64,000 nt of DNA from JAZKHE01 sp040385525 (GCA_040385525.1 JAZKHE010000002.1:310001-374000); one strand, 5' to 3'; shown: positions 51,938 through 61,987, counted from the stretch's first letter. Notes: generated by a model from the letters alone, not told the origin. Made by a program: numbers and translations.

Positions 51938-52936
51938 TTACATAACCATTAAATTGCAACCTCTTACGTCGGAATTGTCAAAGCGCCCTAAAACACTAAA
52001 TTTTTTGTTATTTAAGCTTTTTCCTAAATCTTGCGTGGCAATAAAGGAGCAAGAGTATAAATTGGCCAAGTCTATAACGTTAATTCCACCCGTTTTTTCG
52101 TTTTCAACAAAGTGAAATGGGTCTGTAGTTTCGCGAATTAAAACACGCATCCAAGGCGGAGTTTCAAAAATTCCGTTTCCTTTGGAATAGGCTTGAGACA
52201 AAAGCTCCGTCATACCGTATTCAGAGTGAATGGCTTTTGTTTTAAAGCTTTCGCAAAGGAGTTGGTGTAATTCTTCGCGAACAAGTTCTTTTCGTTTTCC
52301 CTTCATACCACCTGTTTCCATAATAATTACATCGCTTAAATCGAGCTGATGATTTTCTGCTAAATCGAGCAAAGCAAAACTAACGCCTAAAAGCAAAATC
52401 TTTTTTTGTTGTTGTTTTGCTTTATTAATCGATTCAATTAATTCGGTGTGATTATTTAAAAAAAAACCGCTTAACTCGCTGTTAGAGTTTTTTATTAAAT
52501 CTTCAGCCATTAAAATTAACGAAGAACCTTCTCTTTCTAAATAGGATGGGAGCAAAGCCAAAACAACGTAGTTTGAAATATCTCCATAAAATAATTCGAA
52601 ACATTTTTTAAAACTTTTGTAATATAAATCTTGTTTTAAAACGTAGTGTTTGCTTTGTATTCCCGATGTGGTAGCACTGCTTAAAAAGCAAATTTCGGGT
52701 TCTTGACAACCACTTACAATTTTGTGCGATTTAAAAAACTCTATAGGTAAAAACGGAATTTTGTTTAGGCTAGAAATGCGTAAAGGATTTATGTTTAACG
52801 ATTCTAGATACTTTTTGTAAACGGCATTGTTTTGTGCCTGAAATTGAAACACTTTTAGGGCAATAGTTGTAAAGTTTTGCTCGTTTACTGCAAAAATTTG
52901 TTGTTCTAATTGGCTTATGTTTTGATTGTTTAGCAC
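51938..52936 (-). CDS. LuxE/acyl-protein-synthetase-like protein
   Basis: The 332-residue protein of the LuxE (PF04443-like) and phenylacetate-CoA ligase fold group has an AMP-forming loop SSATTSGIQSKH near residue 86 and EYGMTELLSQAY near 239, with the FDNSDVRGCNLM end. It may activate an acyl group and pass it to a carrier or sugar. Similar genes are near surface-glycan or gliding genes in Bacteroidota, so a role in modifying a surface glycan is possible but not shown. It is separated from gmd by the repeat block. Confidence 0.78.
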   Translation of the reverse strand: MLNNQNISQLEQQIFAVNEQNFTTIALKVFQFQAQNNAVYKKYLESLNINPLRISSLNKIPFLPIEFFKSHKIVSGCQEPEICFLSSATTSGIQSKHYVLKQDLYYKSFKKCFELFYGDISNYVVLALLPSYLEREGSSLILMAEDLIKNSNSELSGFFLNNHTELIESINKAKQQQKKILLLGVSFALLDLAENHQLDLSDVIIMETGGMKGKRKELVREELHQLLCESFKTKAIHSEYGMTELLSQAYSKGNGIFETPPWMRVLIRETTDPFHFVENEKTGGINVIDLANLYSCSFIATQDLGKSLNNKKFSVLGRFDNSDVRGCNLMVM

Positions 52937-52969
52937 TTAGTGTATTGATTAATTTTTTACCTTTATAGT

Positions 52970-53449
52970 ATGATGAAAATTGGTTTAAAAATTGTTTTAC
53001 TTTTTAGTTTTATTGCTTTAGTTGCATTTGCATGCAAAAGAAAAGACAATGTGCCCGATGAACCACAAATTATTTTTAAAGATTTTTTGGTGCTAGGTGA
53101 CTCCGCAAAGTTAATCATAAAATTTACAGATGGCGATGGCGATTTAGGCTTATCGGATTCGGATACTGAACCACCTTACGATTTTAATACGTTTATTACC
53201 TATTACGAAAAACAAAACGGAACTTTTGTTGCCAGAGATTTGCCTTTTCCGTTTAACTACAGAATTCCTGTTTTAAATAATAGTGGAAGAAAAAAAGAAT
53301 TAAACGGTGAGTTGCAAATTACAATTGCACCAACGTATTACGACCCATTTTCGAGCTACGATACCATTAAATATTCTATTTACATTCAAGACAAAGCTTT
53401 AAACAAAAGCAATGTTATTGAAACGAATGAGATTGTTGTTCCTAGATAA
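52970..53449 (+). CDS. Lipoprotein of unknown function
   Basis: The protein has 159 residues with a lipoprotein signal (FAC, lipidated Cys near residue 22). The mature part has FTDGDGDLGLSDSDTEPPYD, an acidic stretch that could bind calcium, and beta-strand-like segments resembling an Ig-like domain. I do not recognise a family. Two start codons one codon apart are equally good. It is divergent from the LuxE-like gene. Confidence 0.7.
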   Translation: MMKIGLKIVLLFSFIALVAFACKRKDNVPDEPQIIFKDFLVLGDSAKLIIKFTDGDGDLGLSDSDTEPPYDFNTFITYYEKQNGTFVARDLPFPFNYRIPVLNNSGRKKELNGELQITIAPTYYDPFSSYDTIKYSIYIQDKALNKSNVIETNEIVVPR

Positions 53450-53556
53450 TTTAAAGTTCAGGGTTTGATTCAAGATTTCAAGTTTAAAATTCAAAGATTT
53501 TAATTTAATTATTCAATTATTGATTCAAAGATTTTCTTTGGGATATTGGGTATAGG
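53450..53556. repeat. Spacer with short degenerate repeats
   Basis: An AT-rich spacer with two copies of ATTCAAAGATTTT near 53488-53500 and 53523-53535 and a TTTAAAGTTCA string near the start (53450-53461) that also occurs inside the SAM riboswitch loop at 40841-40850. I see no gene or terminator. Confidence 0.4.
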
Positions 53557-54780
53557 TTATTCTATGAGCTTGGGCGAGCTTGCTTTATTAAACAATATGA
53601 TAAAGTCAAAACATTTTTTTGGAATTATTTTAATAAAAGCCAAGCTATTATTCTCTGGATTATAACTAGCTCCAATATCATGTATTTCAATTTTTTTGTT
53701 TTCACCAAAAATCGAAGTAGTTGTAAAATAAAATCCGTTATCTATTTGAAACTGTTCATAGATATCTCTTCTTTTTAATTGAATTAACTCAAAAACGGAT
53801 ACTTTATCTTCATTCATTTTTTTTGCTACAAACTTTCCAATTTTAAAATCAACTCCAACAGGAATATATTGAAACTTAGTTTGAGACGAGAGATATCCGC
53901 CTACTGTTTTTAATGACGGCTCTTCATAATTAATTTTTGATATGTGCCCATTATGAGCTGCAAGAATAATATTTCCAGAAAATAAATTTATTGCCCATAT
54001 TGTATTTTCAAACATAATACTATCTCTATAATTTGTTGCTGCTAAAATATTTTTATTGAGCATAAATTCATTTAAAGTGTAACTGTAGGGAATTATTTCA
54101 ATTAAACGAATAAGAAATTTTCTTTCTATTTCTGAATACATTTTTAAACAAACAGAGCCATCTCCAACCGTTTTTTTTAAATTTTCAATCTTATTTAGAA
54201 AGTTGTTTTTTTCTTTTTTTTCATTGTATCTTCTCTTTGCTATTATTTCTCTTAGCTCTGCTATATCTTTATCAGCAACAAAGGATTTTTGGATTAATAC
54301 AGATTTATCAAAAAGTTCAAGATTAGCCTTCAAATTTTGAATATCTATCCCAACAATGTTGTTTTTAATTGACGTGTTATTGTTGTTTTCGCGCAAGATT
54401 ATAAGTTCGCGCTTAAACTCCTCTGTTTTTAAATAAAAAAAATCAATTTTTCTGATTATCGAATCAACAGAAATTGATGAGTTAGGATTGTTTAAAAAAT
54501 CGAACAAATCTAAGTTAATATGAAAAGGCATTTCAATAGCCATACAGGAAAATTTTATTGGAGAACTTTTCTCTAATAATGAAAACCTTAATTCATTAAA
54601 TTCTTTTGCGCCATGAACAGATTCGCCAATACCTAATATTAGTCCATTTTTATTTATGCTCGCACTATCAACCATTTCAAACAAACTAGTTATAGTGAGT
54701 TTTTGAAGTAACTTTTGTCCAAAAGAATTTGAAGATAAATGGATGAATAATATTAAACTAGCAAATCTAATTTTCATCAT
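53557..54780 (-). CDS. Secreted erythromycin-esterase-family protein
   Basis: The 407-residue protein with a signal peptide (ending SFGQ) belongs to the EreA/EreB and succinoglycan-modifying family. The active-site motifs are visible: GESVHG with Glu53 and His56, AIEMPF with Glu83, and AAHNGHI with His276 and His279. The family includes macrolide esterases, but most members, especially exported ones without other resistance genes near, have unknown substrates. It has no partners in the neighbourhood. Resistance should not be assumed. Confidence 0.8.
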   Translation of the reverse strand: MMKIRFASLILFIHLSSNSFGQKLLQKLTITSLFEMVDSASINKNGLILGIGESVHGAKEFNELRFSLLEKSSPIKFSCMAIEMPFHINLDLFDFLNNPNSSISVDSIIRKIDFFYLKTEEFKRELIILRENNNNTSIKNNIVGIDIQNLKANLELFDKSVLIQKSFVADKDIAELREIIAKRRYNEKKEKNNFLNKIENLKKTVGDGSVCLKMYSEIERKFLIRLIEIIPYSYTLNEFMLNKNILAATNYRDSIMFENTIWAINLFSGNIILAAHNGHISKINYEEPSLKTVGGYLSSQTKFQYIPVGVDFKIGKFVAKKMNEDKVSVFELIQLKRRDIYEQFQIDNGFYFTTTSIFGENKKIEIHDIGASYNPENNSLAFIKIIPKKCFDFIILFNKASSPKLIE

Positions 54781-54907
54781 TTAAAAACAATTGTAATAAA
54801 AATTAATAGTACTAATTTCCACTTAACAATAAGATATTCAATTACTGTCTCTTAAAAGAGACAAACGAATAAAAATAATAACAACAATTACTTTAATCTT
54901 ATAAAGC

Positions 54908-56836
54908 TTAAACAGCCTTGCTATTCGATTTTTTTCCTACTAAAGAAATTGCATTTTTTACAATAGCTTCTGCATCAAAACCACACTCGGCATACAATTC
55001 TTTTTGTTCGCCGTGTTCTATCCATTTATCGGGCATACCCAAGCGTTTTACTTGTGCGCTATACCCATGTTCTGCCATAAATTCTACAACAGCGCTGCCC
55101 ATTCCGCCTAAAATAGTTCCATCTTCTACGGTAATTACTTTGGTAAATTTGGCAAATACTTCGTGTAATAACGTTTCGTCTATTGGTTTTGCAAAACGCA
55201 TATCGTAATGCGCTGCACTTATTCCTTTTTCGGCTAATTCAGCAACTGCTTTTACAGCAAAATTTCCGGGATGCCCTATGGTTAAAATAGCAACATCGTC
55301 GCCATTGTTAATTTTTCGTCCAGTACCAACTGCAATTTCTTTAAATGGTTTTTTCCAATCAACCATAACACCGTTTCCGCGTGGGTAACGTATAGAAAAT
55401 GGTCCGTGTTTACCCAATTGAGCAGTGTACATTAAGTTGCGTAACTCTTCTTCGTTCATCGGTGCCGAAACTACCATGTTGGGTATGCAACGGAAATAAG
55501 CCAAATCAAAAGCGCCGTGATGTGTTGGTCCATCTGCGCCAGCAAGTCCACCTCTGTCTAAACAAAGTACAACAGGTAAATTTTGTAAAGCAATATCGTG
55601 CACAACTTGGTCGTAGGCGCGTTGCATAAACGACGAATAAATATTACAAAAAGGAATTAATCCTTGTGTAGCTAACCCTGCGCTAAATGTAACAGCGTGT
55701 TGTTCTGCAATACCTACGTCAAAAGCTCTGTCGGGCATTGCTTTCATCATAATGTTAAGCGAACAACCTGTTGGCATTGCGGGAGTAATTCCCATTATTT
55801 TTGGATTTTGTTCTGCAAGCTCAACAATTGTATAACCAAACACATCTTGGTAACGTGGTGGTTGAGGTTCTTTAGGAACAATTTTTACAATTTCGCCTGT
55901 TTCTTTATTAAACAAACCGGGTGCATGCCAAATGGTTTGGTCACCATTTTCTGAAAACTCAAAACCTTTTCCTTTTTTGGTAAGTACATGTAAAATTTTT
56001 GGTCCAGGAATATCTTTTAAATCGTTTAATACTTTAGCTAAGCGAACCACATCGTGTCCGTCTACTGGGCCAAAGTATCTAAATTGTAACGATTCGAATA
56101 AATTGCTTTGTTTTAAAAGGGCTGATTTTACAGCGTTTTCAACCTTAGAGGTAATTTGTTGAGCATTTTTTCCAAAGTTGGAAAGTTTCCCCAACAAAGT
56201 CCACACTTCATCTTTAATTTTATTGTAAGTGTGTGATGTTGTAATGTCAGTTAAATATTCTTTAAGTGCGCCAACGTTCGGATCGATAGACATGCAATTG
56301 TCGTTTAAAACAACCAACATGTTTGTGTTTGCAACACCACCATGATTTAATGCTTCAAAAGCCATACCCGCTGTCATAGAACCGTCGCCAATTACAGCAA
56401 TGTGTTGTTTGTTTTTTTCTCCTAAATAATTTGATGCAATAGACATACCTAATGCTGCCGAAATAGAAGTAGAGGAGTGACCAACGCCAAAAGTATCGTA
56501 TTCGCTTTCGCTACGTTTTGGAAAACCGCTAATGCCTTTGTAAATACGATTGGTATGAAAATTATTTTTACGACCAGTTAAAATTTTGTGTCCGTAAGCT
56601 TGATGGCCAACGTCCCAAACCAATTGATCGTAAGGTGTATTAAAAATGTAATGTAAAGCAACTGTTAATTCTACAACGCCCAAACTTGCTCCAAAATGAC
56701 CTCCTTTAACAGAAACTACATCAATAATAAATTGACGCAATTCGTTGCTAATTTGAGGCAATTGATCTTCAGTTAATTTTTTTAAATCAGCTGGAGAATT
56801 TATCTCTTTTAAAAGAGGACCGGGAGTAATTTCCAT
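54908..56836 (-). CDS. dxs: 1-deoxy-D-xylulose-5-phosphate synthase
   Basis: First enzyme of the non-mevalonate isoprenoid pathway, using thiamine diphosphate. The 642-residue protein has the GDGSMTAGMAFEALNHGG cofactor site ending in NDN, the GHQAYGHKILTGR segment, DVGIAEQHAV in the middle domain and the transketolase C-terminal domain. I use the second Met (MEITPGPLL) because it gives the family length and start. The same pathway also appears as dxr at 58858. Confidence 0.95.
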   Translation of the reverse strand: MEITPGPLLKEINSPADLKKLTEDQLPQISNELRQFIIDVVSVKGGHFGASLGVVELTVALHYIFNTPYDQLVWDVGHQAYGHKILTGRKNNFHTNRIYKGISGFPKRSESEYDTFGVGHSSTSISAALGMSIASNYLGEKNKQHIAVIGDGSMTAGMAFEALNHGGVANTNMLVVLNDNCMSIDPNVGALKEYLTDITTSHTYNKIKDEVWTLLGKLSNFGKNAQQITSKVENAVKSALLKQSNLFESLQFRYFGPVDGHDVVRLAKVLNDLKDIPGPKILHVLTKKGKGFEFSENGDQTIWHAPGLFNKETGEIVKIVPKEPQPPRYQDVFGYTIVELAEQNPKIMGITPAMPTGCSLNIMMKAMPDRAFDVGIAEQHAVTFSAGLATQGLIPFCNIYSSFMQRAYDQVVHDIALQNLPVVLCLDRGGLAGADGPTHHGAFDLAYFRCIPNMVVSAPMNEEELRNLMYTAQLGKHGPFSIRYPRGNGVMVDWKKPFKEIAVGTGRKINNGDDVAILTIGHPGNFAVKAVAELAEKGISAAHYDMRFAKPIDETLLHEVFAKFTKVITVEDGTILGGMGSAVVEFMAEHGYSAQVKRLGMPDKWIEHGEQKELYAECGFDAEAIVKNAISLVGKKSNSKAV

Positions 56837-56910
56837 AAAAAATGGTGTTGGGTTTGAAGAAGTAACAAAATAGTAGCGAACTTGTTTTTGCAAGTTCGCT
56901 TTTTTAACTA

Positions 56911-57429
56911 TTAATGGTGATGACCGCCAGCTCCGTGAACGTGACCATGGTCTAATTCTTCTGAAGTAGCTTCTCTAACTTCTAAAACCTTGCCTTTAAA
57001 GTGTAAATCTTGTCCTGCTAAAGGATGATTAAAATCCATTTTAATGGTGTCTTTTGCAATTTCTTTAACAACGCCTTGTAAGCGGTTTCCTTCGCTATCC
57101 ATCATAGGTAGCATGTTACCAACTTTTATCATTTCAAGGTCTAATTCGCCATCTTCGCCTTTAAATGCGTCAACAGGAATACTAACTAAATAATCAGCTT
57201 CTACTTTTCCGTAACCGTTTTCTGAAGTAATTACAAAATCAAAACTATCGCCAACTTTAAGACCAGCTAAGTTTTTTTCGAAATCATCTAAAACAGCACC
57301 AGTTCCACTCAAAAAAACAAAAGGTTCTTCAACACTCGTTTTTTCAACTAATTCTAATACACCTGTTTCAGGATTTTTTGAGCTTAAGTGATAGTCAACA
57401 GCAACCACTTTTTCTTTACCAATAATCAT
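56911..57429 (-). CDS. FKBP-type peptidyl-prolyl isomerase, SlyD-like
   Basis: A proline isomerase and chaperone of 172 residues. The FKBP core with the inserted flap domain (about 70-130) is the SlyD layout: VFLSGTGAVLDDFEKNLAGLKVGD, then MDFNHPLAGQDLHF. The C-terminus is rich in His (HGHVHGAGGHHH) and could bind nickel or other metals, as SlyD does. The gene is ahead of dxs on the same strand. Confidence 0.92.
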   Translation of the reverse strand: MIIGKEKVVAVDYHLSSKNPETGVLELVEKTSVEEPFVFLSGTGAVLDDFEKNLAGLKVGDSFDFVITSENGYGKVEADYLVSIPVDAFKGEDGELDLEMIKVGNMLPMMDSEGNRLQGVVKEIAKDTIKMDFNHPLAGQDLHFKGKVLEVREATSEELDHGHVHGAGGHHH

Positions 57430-57484
57430 TTATAAAAATTTAAAATATTGAGTAAAGATAAGAAAAAGTGGTAAAATGACAATA

Positions 57485-58804
57485 CTATTGAAATAGCTTT
57501 ATAATGTCGTTTAGATTGGCAAACAGCATTAATGAAAGCAAAATTGCCATACCAATATATTGCCCATATTCCATTGCTTTTTCTGATGGTTTACGACCTG
57601 TAATTACTTCCCAAAGTAAAAACATTACGTGTCCGCCATCTAAAGCAGGAATCGGTAAAATATTCATAATGGCTAAGACAATAGATAAAAACGCTGTAAA
57701 GCCCCAAAAACGTTGCCAATCCCACTCTGGTGAAAAAACTTTTCCTAAAGTGATAAAACCACCTAAGCTTTTGTAAGCCTCTGTTTCGGGCTGAAACAAT
57801 AGTTTTAATTGTTTTATGTAATCGCTAAACGTGCTGTACGCTTTTTTTACACCACCAGGAATTGCTTGAGCTAAAGAATAATCTTTTGTAGAAATAGTTA
57901 AGTAATTGTCAATTGTTTTTGGAGAAACGCCGAGCAATCCACTTTCGGGAACGGTTACTTTTACACGAGTTTCGGTATTATTTCGCAACACAACAACTTC
58001 AATTTGTTTGCCTTTGTATTTTTGAATTTCGGTTCTAAACTCATCAAAATATTCTGTTTTGGTTGAATCTAATCCAATAATTTTATCGTTTTCGAGAAGG
58101 CCAGCTTTTTCTCCTTCAGAATCTTTTACAAAGCCTCCAATTTCGAAGGGTTGGCGCGGAAAGATAAACGCGCTTTGCGATTTAATTAATTGTTGAATGG
58201 CATTGGCCGGTAAAACTAAATCTTGCTTTTGTCCGTCGCGCTCTATTTGAACAGTTTTTGCGTTATTTAAAATAATTTCAGCTGGAATTTTATTAAAATT
58301 TTCTACGGTTTTATTGTCTAACGAAAGTACTTTGTCGCCGTTTTTAAAACCCATATTTAATGCTGTAGAATCGCAATAAATGCCATATTTTACATTTTGA
58401 GTTGGTAAATATTCTTCGCCCCAAGCCCACAAAATGCAGATGTAAATAAAAATTCCTAAAATTACATTTACGGTTACGCCACCCAACATAATTATTAAGC
58501 GTTGCCAAGCTGGTTTACTTCTAAATTCCCATGGTTGAGGCTCTTGTTTTAATTGCTCTTTATCCATGCTCTCGTCAACCATACCTGCAATTTTTACATA
58601 ACCACCAAGCGGTAGCCAGCCAATTCCATATTCAGTATCACCTCTTTTTATTTTAAATAGAGAGAACCAAGCATCAAAGAATAAATAGAATTTTTCTACG
58701 CGCGTTTTAAAAAGTTTAGCCGGAATAAAATGTCCTAGCTCGTGCAGCACAACTAAAATTGATAAACTTAAAATAAGTTGCGATGCTTTTATTAAAATTT
58801 CCAT
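57485..58804 (-). CDS. rseP: Site-2 membrane metalloprotease RseP
   Basis: Cuts membrane-embedded segments, in E. coli the anti-sigma factor RseA. The 439-residue protein has the zinc motif HELGH at residues 21-25, two PDZ domains between about 120 and 320, and the third ligand in PALDGGH near residue 389. Four membrane segments fit the family. It lies after dxr on the same strand, the usual pairing in bacteria. Confidence 0.93.
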   Translation of the reverse strand: MEILIKASQLILSLSILVVLHELGHFIPAKLFKTRVEKFYLFFDAWFSLFKIKRGDTEYGIGWLPLGGYVKIAGMVDESMDKEQLKQEPQPWEFRSKPAWQRLIIMLGGVTVNVILGIFIYICILWAWGEEYLPTQNVKYGIYCDSTALNMGFKNGDKVLSLDNKTVENFNKIPAEIILNNAKTVQIERDGQKQDLVLPANAIQQLIKSQSAFIFPRQPFEIGGFVKDSEGEKAGLLENDKIIGLDSTKTEYFDEFRTEIQKYKGKQIEVVVLRNNTETRVKVTVPESGLLGVSPKTIDNYLTISTKDYSLAQAIPGGVKKAYSTFSDYIKQLKLLFQPETEAYKSLGGFITLGKVFSPEWDWQRFWGFTAFLSIVLAIMNILPIPALDGGHVMFLLWEVITGRKPSEKAMEYGQYIGMAILLSLMLFANLNDIIKLFQ

Positions 58805-58857
58805 TGTTGGGTTTAAAATTTAGATTGCAAAATTAGTAATTTATATGGAATGATTTT

Positions 58858-60021
58858 TTAGATTATGTTACTAGCCAATTTCCTAGTCTCAGCATCGGTT
58901 TCGATGTAGTCTTGTAATGTTGGTGTTTTTACAAAATTAATTTTTTGTAAGCAGGTTTCTACTACATCGCTCATTTGTAAAAAACCAATTTTATCTTTTA
59001 AAAATGCATCAACAGCTATCTCGTTAGCCGCATTCAAAATACAAGCTTTGTTACCTCCTTCTCGCATAGCATAAAAAGCCAAGTCTAAATTTCTAAATGT
59101 TTTTGTGTCTGCTTTTTCAAAAGTAAGTTGCGGGTAATTTAAAAAATTAAAACGCGGAAAATCGGCGTAAATTCTATTAGGATAGGCTAGCGCATATTGT
59201 ATAGGTAATTTCATATCGGGCAAACCCATTTGCGCTTTCATACTACCATCAGTAAACTGAACTATAGAATGAATGATGGATTGCGGATGTACAATTACAT
59301 CAATTTGTTCGGGCTTTAAATTAAACAACCATTTGGCTTCAATCACCTCTAAACCTTTGTTCATAAGTGATGCGGAGTCTATGGTTATTTTTGCACCCAT
59401 GTCCCAGTTAGGGTGTTTTAAAGCTTGCGCTTTAGTAACTGTTTTTAGTTCTTCAATAGATTTTCCTCTAAACGGTCCGCCACTTGCAGTAAGGTAAATT
59501 TTTTCAATCTTGTTGTGAAACTCACCCGCCAAACATTGAAAAATTGCTGAGTGTTCGGAGTCAACAGGATAAATATTTACTGCTTTTTCTTCGGCCAATT
59601 TTGTAACGATTTCTCCAGCAACAACCAATGTTTCTTTGTTAGCCAAAGCAATGTTTTTTCCTGCTTTTATTGCTTCAATAGTTGGTATTAAACCAGCGTA
59701 ACCAACCAATGCAGTAAGCACAATATTTATTTGTTCCATTTGCACCACTTGCGAAAGCGCATCATTGCCAGTATAAACTTTTATTGGATAAGTGCTTAGT
59801 GCATCTTTTACTTTTGTGTATAAAGTTTCGTTACTAATTACAACAGCGTTGGGCTGAAACTCAATGGCTTGTTGTATTAGTAGGTCGGCGTTGTTTTGCG
59901 CTGTTAAAACTTCTACTTCAAATAAATCGGGATTTGCTTTTATAACGTCTAGTGCCTGTGTGCCAATAGAACCTGTGGAACCTAAAATGGCAACACATTT
60001 TTTTGTTTCGGTTGTACTCAT
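58858..60021 (-). CDS. dxr: 1-deoxy-D-xylulose-5-phosphate reductoisomerase
   Basis: Second step of the non-mevalonate pathway. The protein has 387 residues with the NADPH loop GSTGSIG (residues 14-20), the metal-site VDSEHSAIFQ, the flexible TASGGPFRG loop and PNWDMGAKITIDSASLMNKG. All are characteristic of Dxr. It starts where the M23 gene ends (one-base overlap at 60021) and is followed by rseP. Confidence 0.96.
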   Translation of the reverse strand: MSTTETKKCVAILGSTGSIGTQALDVIKANPDLFEVEVLTAQNNADLLIQQAIEFQPNAVVISNETLYTKVKDALSTYPIKVYTGNDALSQVVQMEQINIVLTALVGYAGLIPTIEAIKAGKNIALANKETLVVAGEIVTKLAEEKAVNIYPVDSEHSAIFQCLAGEFHNKIEKIYLTASGGPFRGKSIEELKTVTKAQALKHPNWDMGAKITIDSASLMNKGLEVIEAKWLFNLKPEQIDVIVHPQSIIHSIVQFTDGSMKAQMGLPDMKLPIQYALAYPNRIYADFPRFNFLNYPQLTFEKADTKTFRNLDLAFYAMREGGNKACILNAANEIAVDAFLKDKIGFLQMSDVVETCLQKINFVKTPTLQDYIETDAETRKLASNII

Positions 60022-60896
60022 TAAAAATTAATGTATTCTTGTGGGTCTATTGGAGTTCCTTTATACCACAATTCAAAATGAAGATGCGGGCCAGTGCTTT
60101 GCTCGCCAGAATTACCAATAATTGCAATTGCTTCGCCTGCTTGAATTCTGTTGCCAATTTTCTTTAATAACACAGAATTGTGTTTATAAACAGAAACCAA
60201 ATCGTTGTCGTGTTGCAATTGTATAACGTAACCCGTTTCTGGAGTCCATGACGCAAAAACTACCGTTCCGTCTAATGTAGCTTTAATGGCTTCGTCTTTT
60301 TTAGCCACCACATCAATTCCGTAATGGTCGGGGCTTGCTTTAAATTTATTGCTTACAATACCTTTTACTGGAGCAAAAAACAAGAAATTACTAATTCCTT
60401 TTCTGCGACTTTTTTCCGTTGTTAAACTATATTTTTCTTGACTTTCAATTTGTTGTCTAAACAACGAATCTTCTTTTGATGGTTTAACATCTAAGTTTTT
60501 GTATTGCTTGGTAGAATCTTTTTTTGCATCAACGTCTTTATCTCTTTTAAAATCGCCGTTAATAATATTTTTAATATTGTTAATGTATAAATCTTTGTTT
60601 TCTAGCTCTAGTTGAATGCTATCTGTTTTAACTTTTAAGGCAACCAATTCGCGTCTCATGCCTGTGTCAGCATAACCAGGAATGTACTCGCGCAAAGGAG
60701 TAAAAGCAATAATGTAAATAATTAGCGTAATCATTAAAATAGAAAATACACCAAGCGTTATAAATATGCTTAAAGGAGTTAGCACCACCGAAAACTTTTC
60801 TTCAAAAGTACTTTCATTCATTACCACAAACCTAAATTTGGTTTTAAGGTAATTAGCGAATGCTTGTCTTTTGGTTTTTGGTTTTTCGATACTCAT
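60021..60896 (-). CDS. M23 family (LytM-type) peptidase with membrane anchor
   Basis: The 291-residue protein has one membrane segment (about 43-65), a coiled stretch and a LytM domain from about 170. The zinc site is complete: His191 and Asp195 in HYGID and His273 in GPHLHFE, with His271 as the catalytic partner. It probably cuts peptidoglycan cross-bridges or regulates such an enzyme. The stop overlaps the dxr start by one base. Confidence 0.92.
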   Translation of the reverse strand: MSIEKPKTKRQAFANYLKTKFRFVVMNESTFEEKFSVVLTPLSIFITLGVFSILMITLIIYIIAFTPLREYIPGYADTGMRRELVALKVKTDSIQLELENKDLYINNIKNIINGDFKRDKDVDAKKDSTKQYKNLDVKPSKEDSLFRQQIESQEKYSLTTEKSRRKGISNFLFFAPVKGIVSNKFKASPDHYGIDVVAKKDEAIKATLDGTVVFASWTPETGYVIQLQHDNDLVSVYKHNSVLLKKIGNRIQAGEAIAIIGNSGEQSTGPHLHFELWYKGTPIDPQEYINF

Positions 60897-60972
60897 TTGT
60901 GGCTATCAGCGTGTAAATATCGTAAAAATTACCTAAAACTAAATGCTAAACATTCTTAATAAAGTATAAAGC

Positions 60973-61004
60973 AAAAAAAACGCACCACATTGGTGCGTTT
61001 TTTT
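60973..61004 (-). terminator. Terminator after the universal stress protein gene
   Basis: AACGCACCA (60979-60987) pairs with TGGTGCGTT (60991-60999), with A residues before and T residues after, so it works on either strand. It ends the universal stress protein transcript ahead of the M23 gene. Confidence 0.88.
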
Positions 61005-61024
61005 AATAAAATATAAGGTTTTAA

Positions 61025-61864
61025 TTACCCAAACATAACGCTTCCTGCAAATCCTGTTTCAATAGGATTCATACACATTACAGGTATTTGCGCGTCGTTA
61101 GTAATAATATCAACTTCGTCGTTACCAACTATTGCATCAGTTATGCCTGAGCCATTTTCTGTCATAATAGCAATTAAATCTGCATTGTTTGAAGAAGCAA
61201 ATTTTAAGAATTGTTTAACAAAATTTCCTTTTTCTTCAGCAATAACTACTTCGCACTCTACACGGTGCATTTGTAATTCTGCTTTAGCAAAGGCAGTATT
61301 TCTTTTAATTGCATTTCTAAACCACTCATCGCTTTCGTTAGCAGCAAAAATAAATACTTTACTACTAAAGAATTTTGCCATCGATATAGTTAAAGATATT
61401 TTTTGCTTGCTATCTTTTGTCATATCCATTGGTAATAAAATGTTTTTATAACCATCTTTAATGTTGCGCTCTTGCACAACAACAAAAGGAATATCAGAAT
61501 TAGTAATTACTTTAAGTGCGTAGCTACCTGTTATGTGTTGAAACCCTTTAACGCCATGGGTTCCCATAATGATAAGTTTAGCGTTTATTTCTTTAGCAAC
61601 ACCACCAATATCATCAAAAATATTGCCTACTTTAACAATAGTGTTCACTTTAATGTTGTTTGATGACTCAATAGAGCGAGCAGCAACTTCAATTTTCTCT
61701 TTCACATCGTCTACTTCTTTTTCTTTACCCACTACGTGTAATAAAGTTATAGTGCCATTTACACTTTTTGCTAAATGTAGCGCATGATTTACAGCGCAAT
61801 CTGCCACTTTAGTAAAATCGGTTGGAACTAAAAAAACGTTTGATTTTTCGTTAAGAGCACTCAT
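61025..61864 (-). CDS. Universal stress protein with two Usp domains
   Basis: The 279-residue protein is a tandem of two UspA domains. The first has FLVPTDFTKVADCAVNHAL and IIMGTHGVKGF, the second KNILLPMDMTKDSKQK and DLIAIMTENGSG. The nucleotide-binding G-x2-G-x9-G site is incomplete in the second domain, which is common. The longer frame to 61897 is rejected because the -7 box at 61895-61902 would lie over its first codons. Confidence 0.88.
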   Translation of the reverse strand: MSALNEKSNVFLVPTDFTKVADCAVNHALHLAKSVNGTITLLHVVGKEKEVDDVKEKIEVAARSIESSNNIKVNTIVKVGNIFDDIGGVAKEINAKLIIMGTHGVKGFQHITGSYALKVITNSDIPFVVVQERNIKDGYKNILLPMDMTKDSKQKISLTISMAKFFSSKVFIFAANESDEWFRNAIKRNTAFAKAELQMHRVECEVVIAEEKGNFVKQFLKFASSNNADLIAIMTENGSGITDAIVGNDEVDIITNDAQIPVMCMNPIETGFAGSVMFG

Positions 61865-61894
61865 ATAATATGATTTATGATAAAATTTCGACGA

Positions 61895-61902
61895 CAAAGG
61901 TA
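61895..61902 (-). promoter_or_regulatory. -7 box (TACCTTTG) of the universal stress protein gene
   Basis: Exact match to TAnnTTTG on the - strand, 31 bases ahead of the Met at 61864. A TTG-type -33 box is not clear. Confidence 0.45.
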
Positions 61903-61987
61903 CTAAATTCTTTCATTTAAGATACTTTAAAGTTAAAATTTGCTTTTAATAGTTTGCAAAAAGTAAAAATATATGAGATAAAAGCAC

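Noticed and set aside
53557..54780. Macrolide resistance gene
   Set aside because: Only the family is supported. There are no linked resistance or mobile genes, and most family members have unknown substrates.
54918..56162. Several 76-96 codon frames on the + strand opposite dxs
   Set aside because: All are shadows of dxs codons and have no start context or family features.
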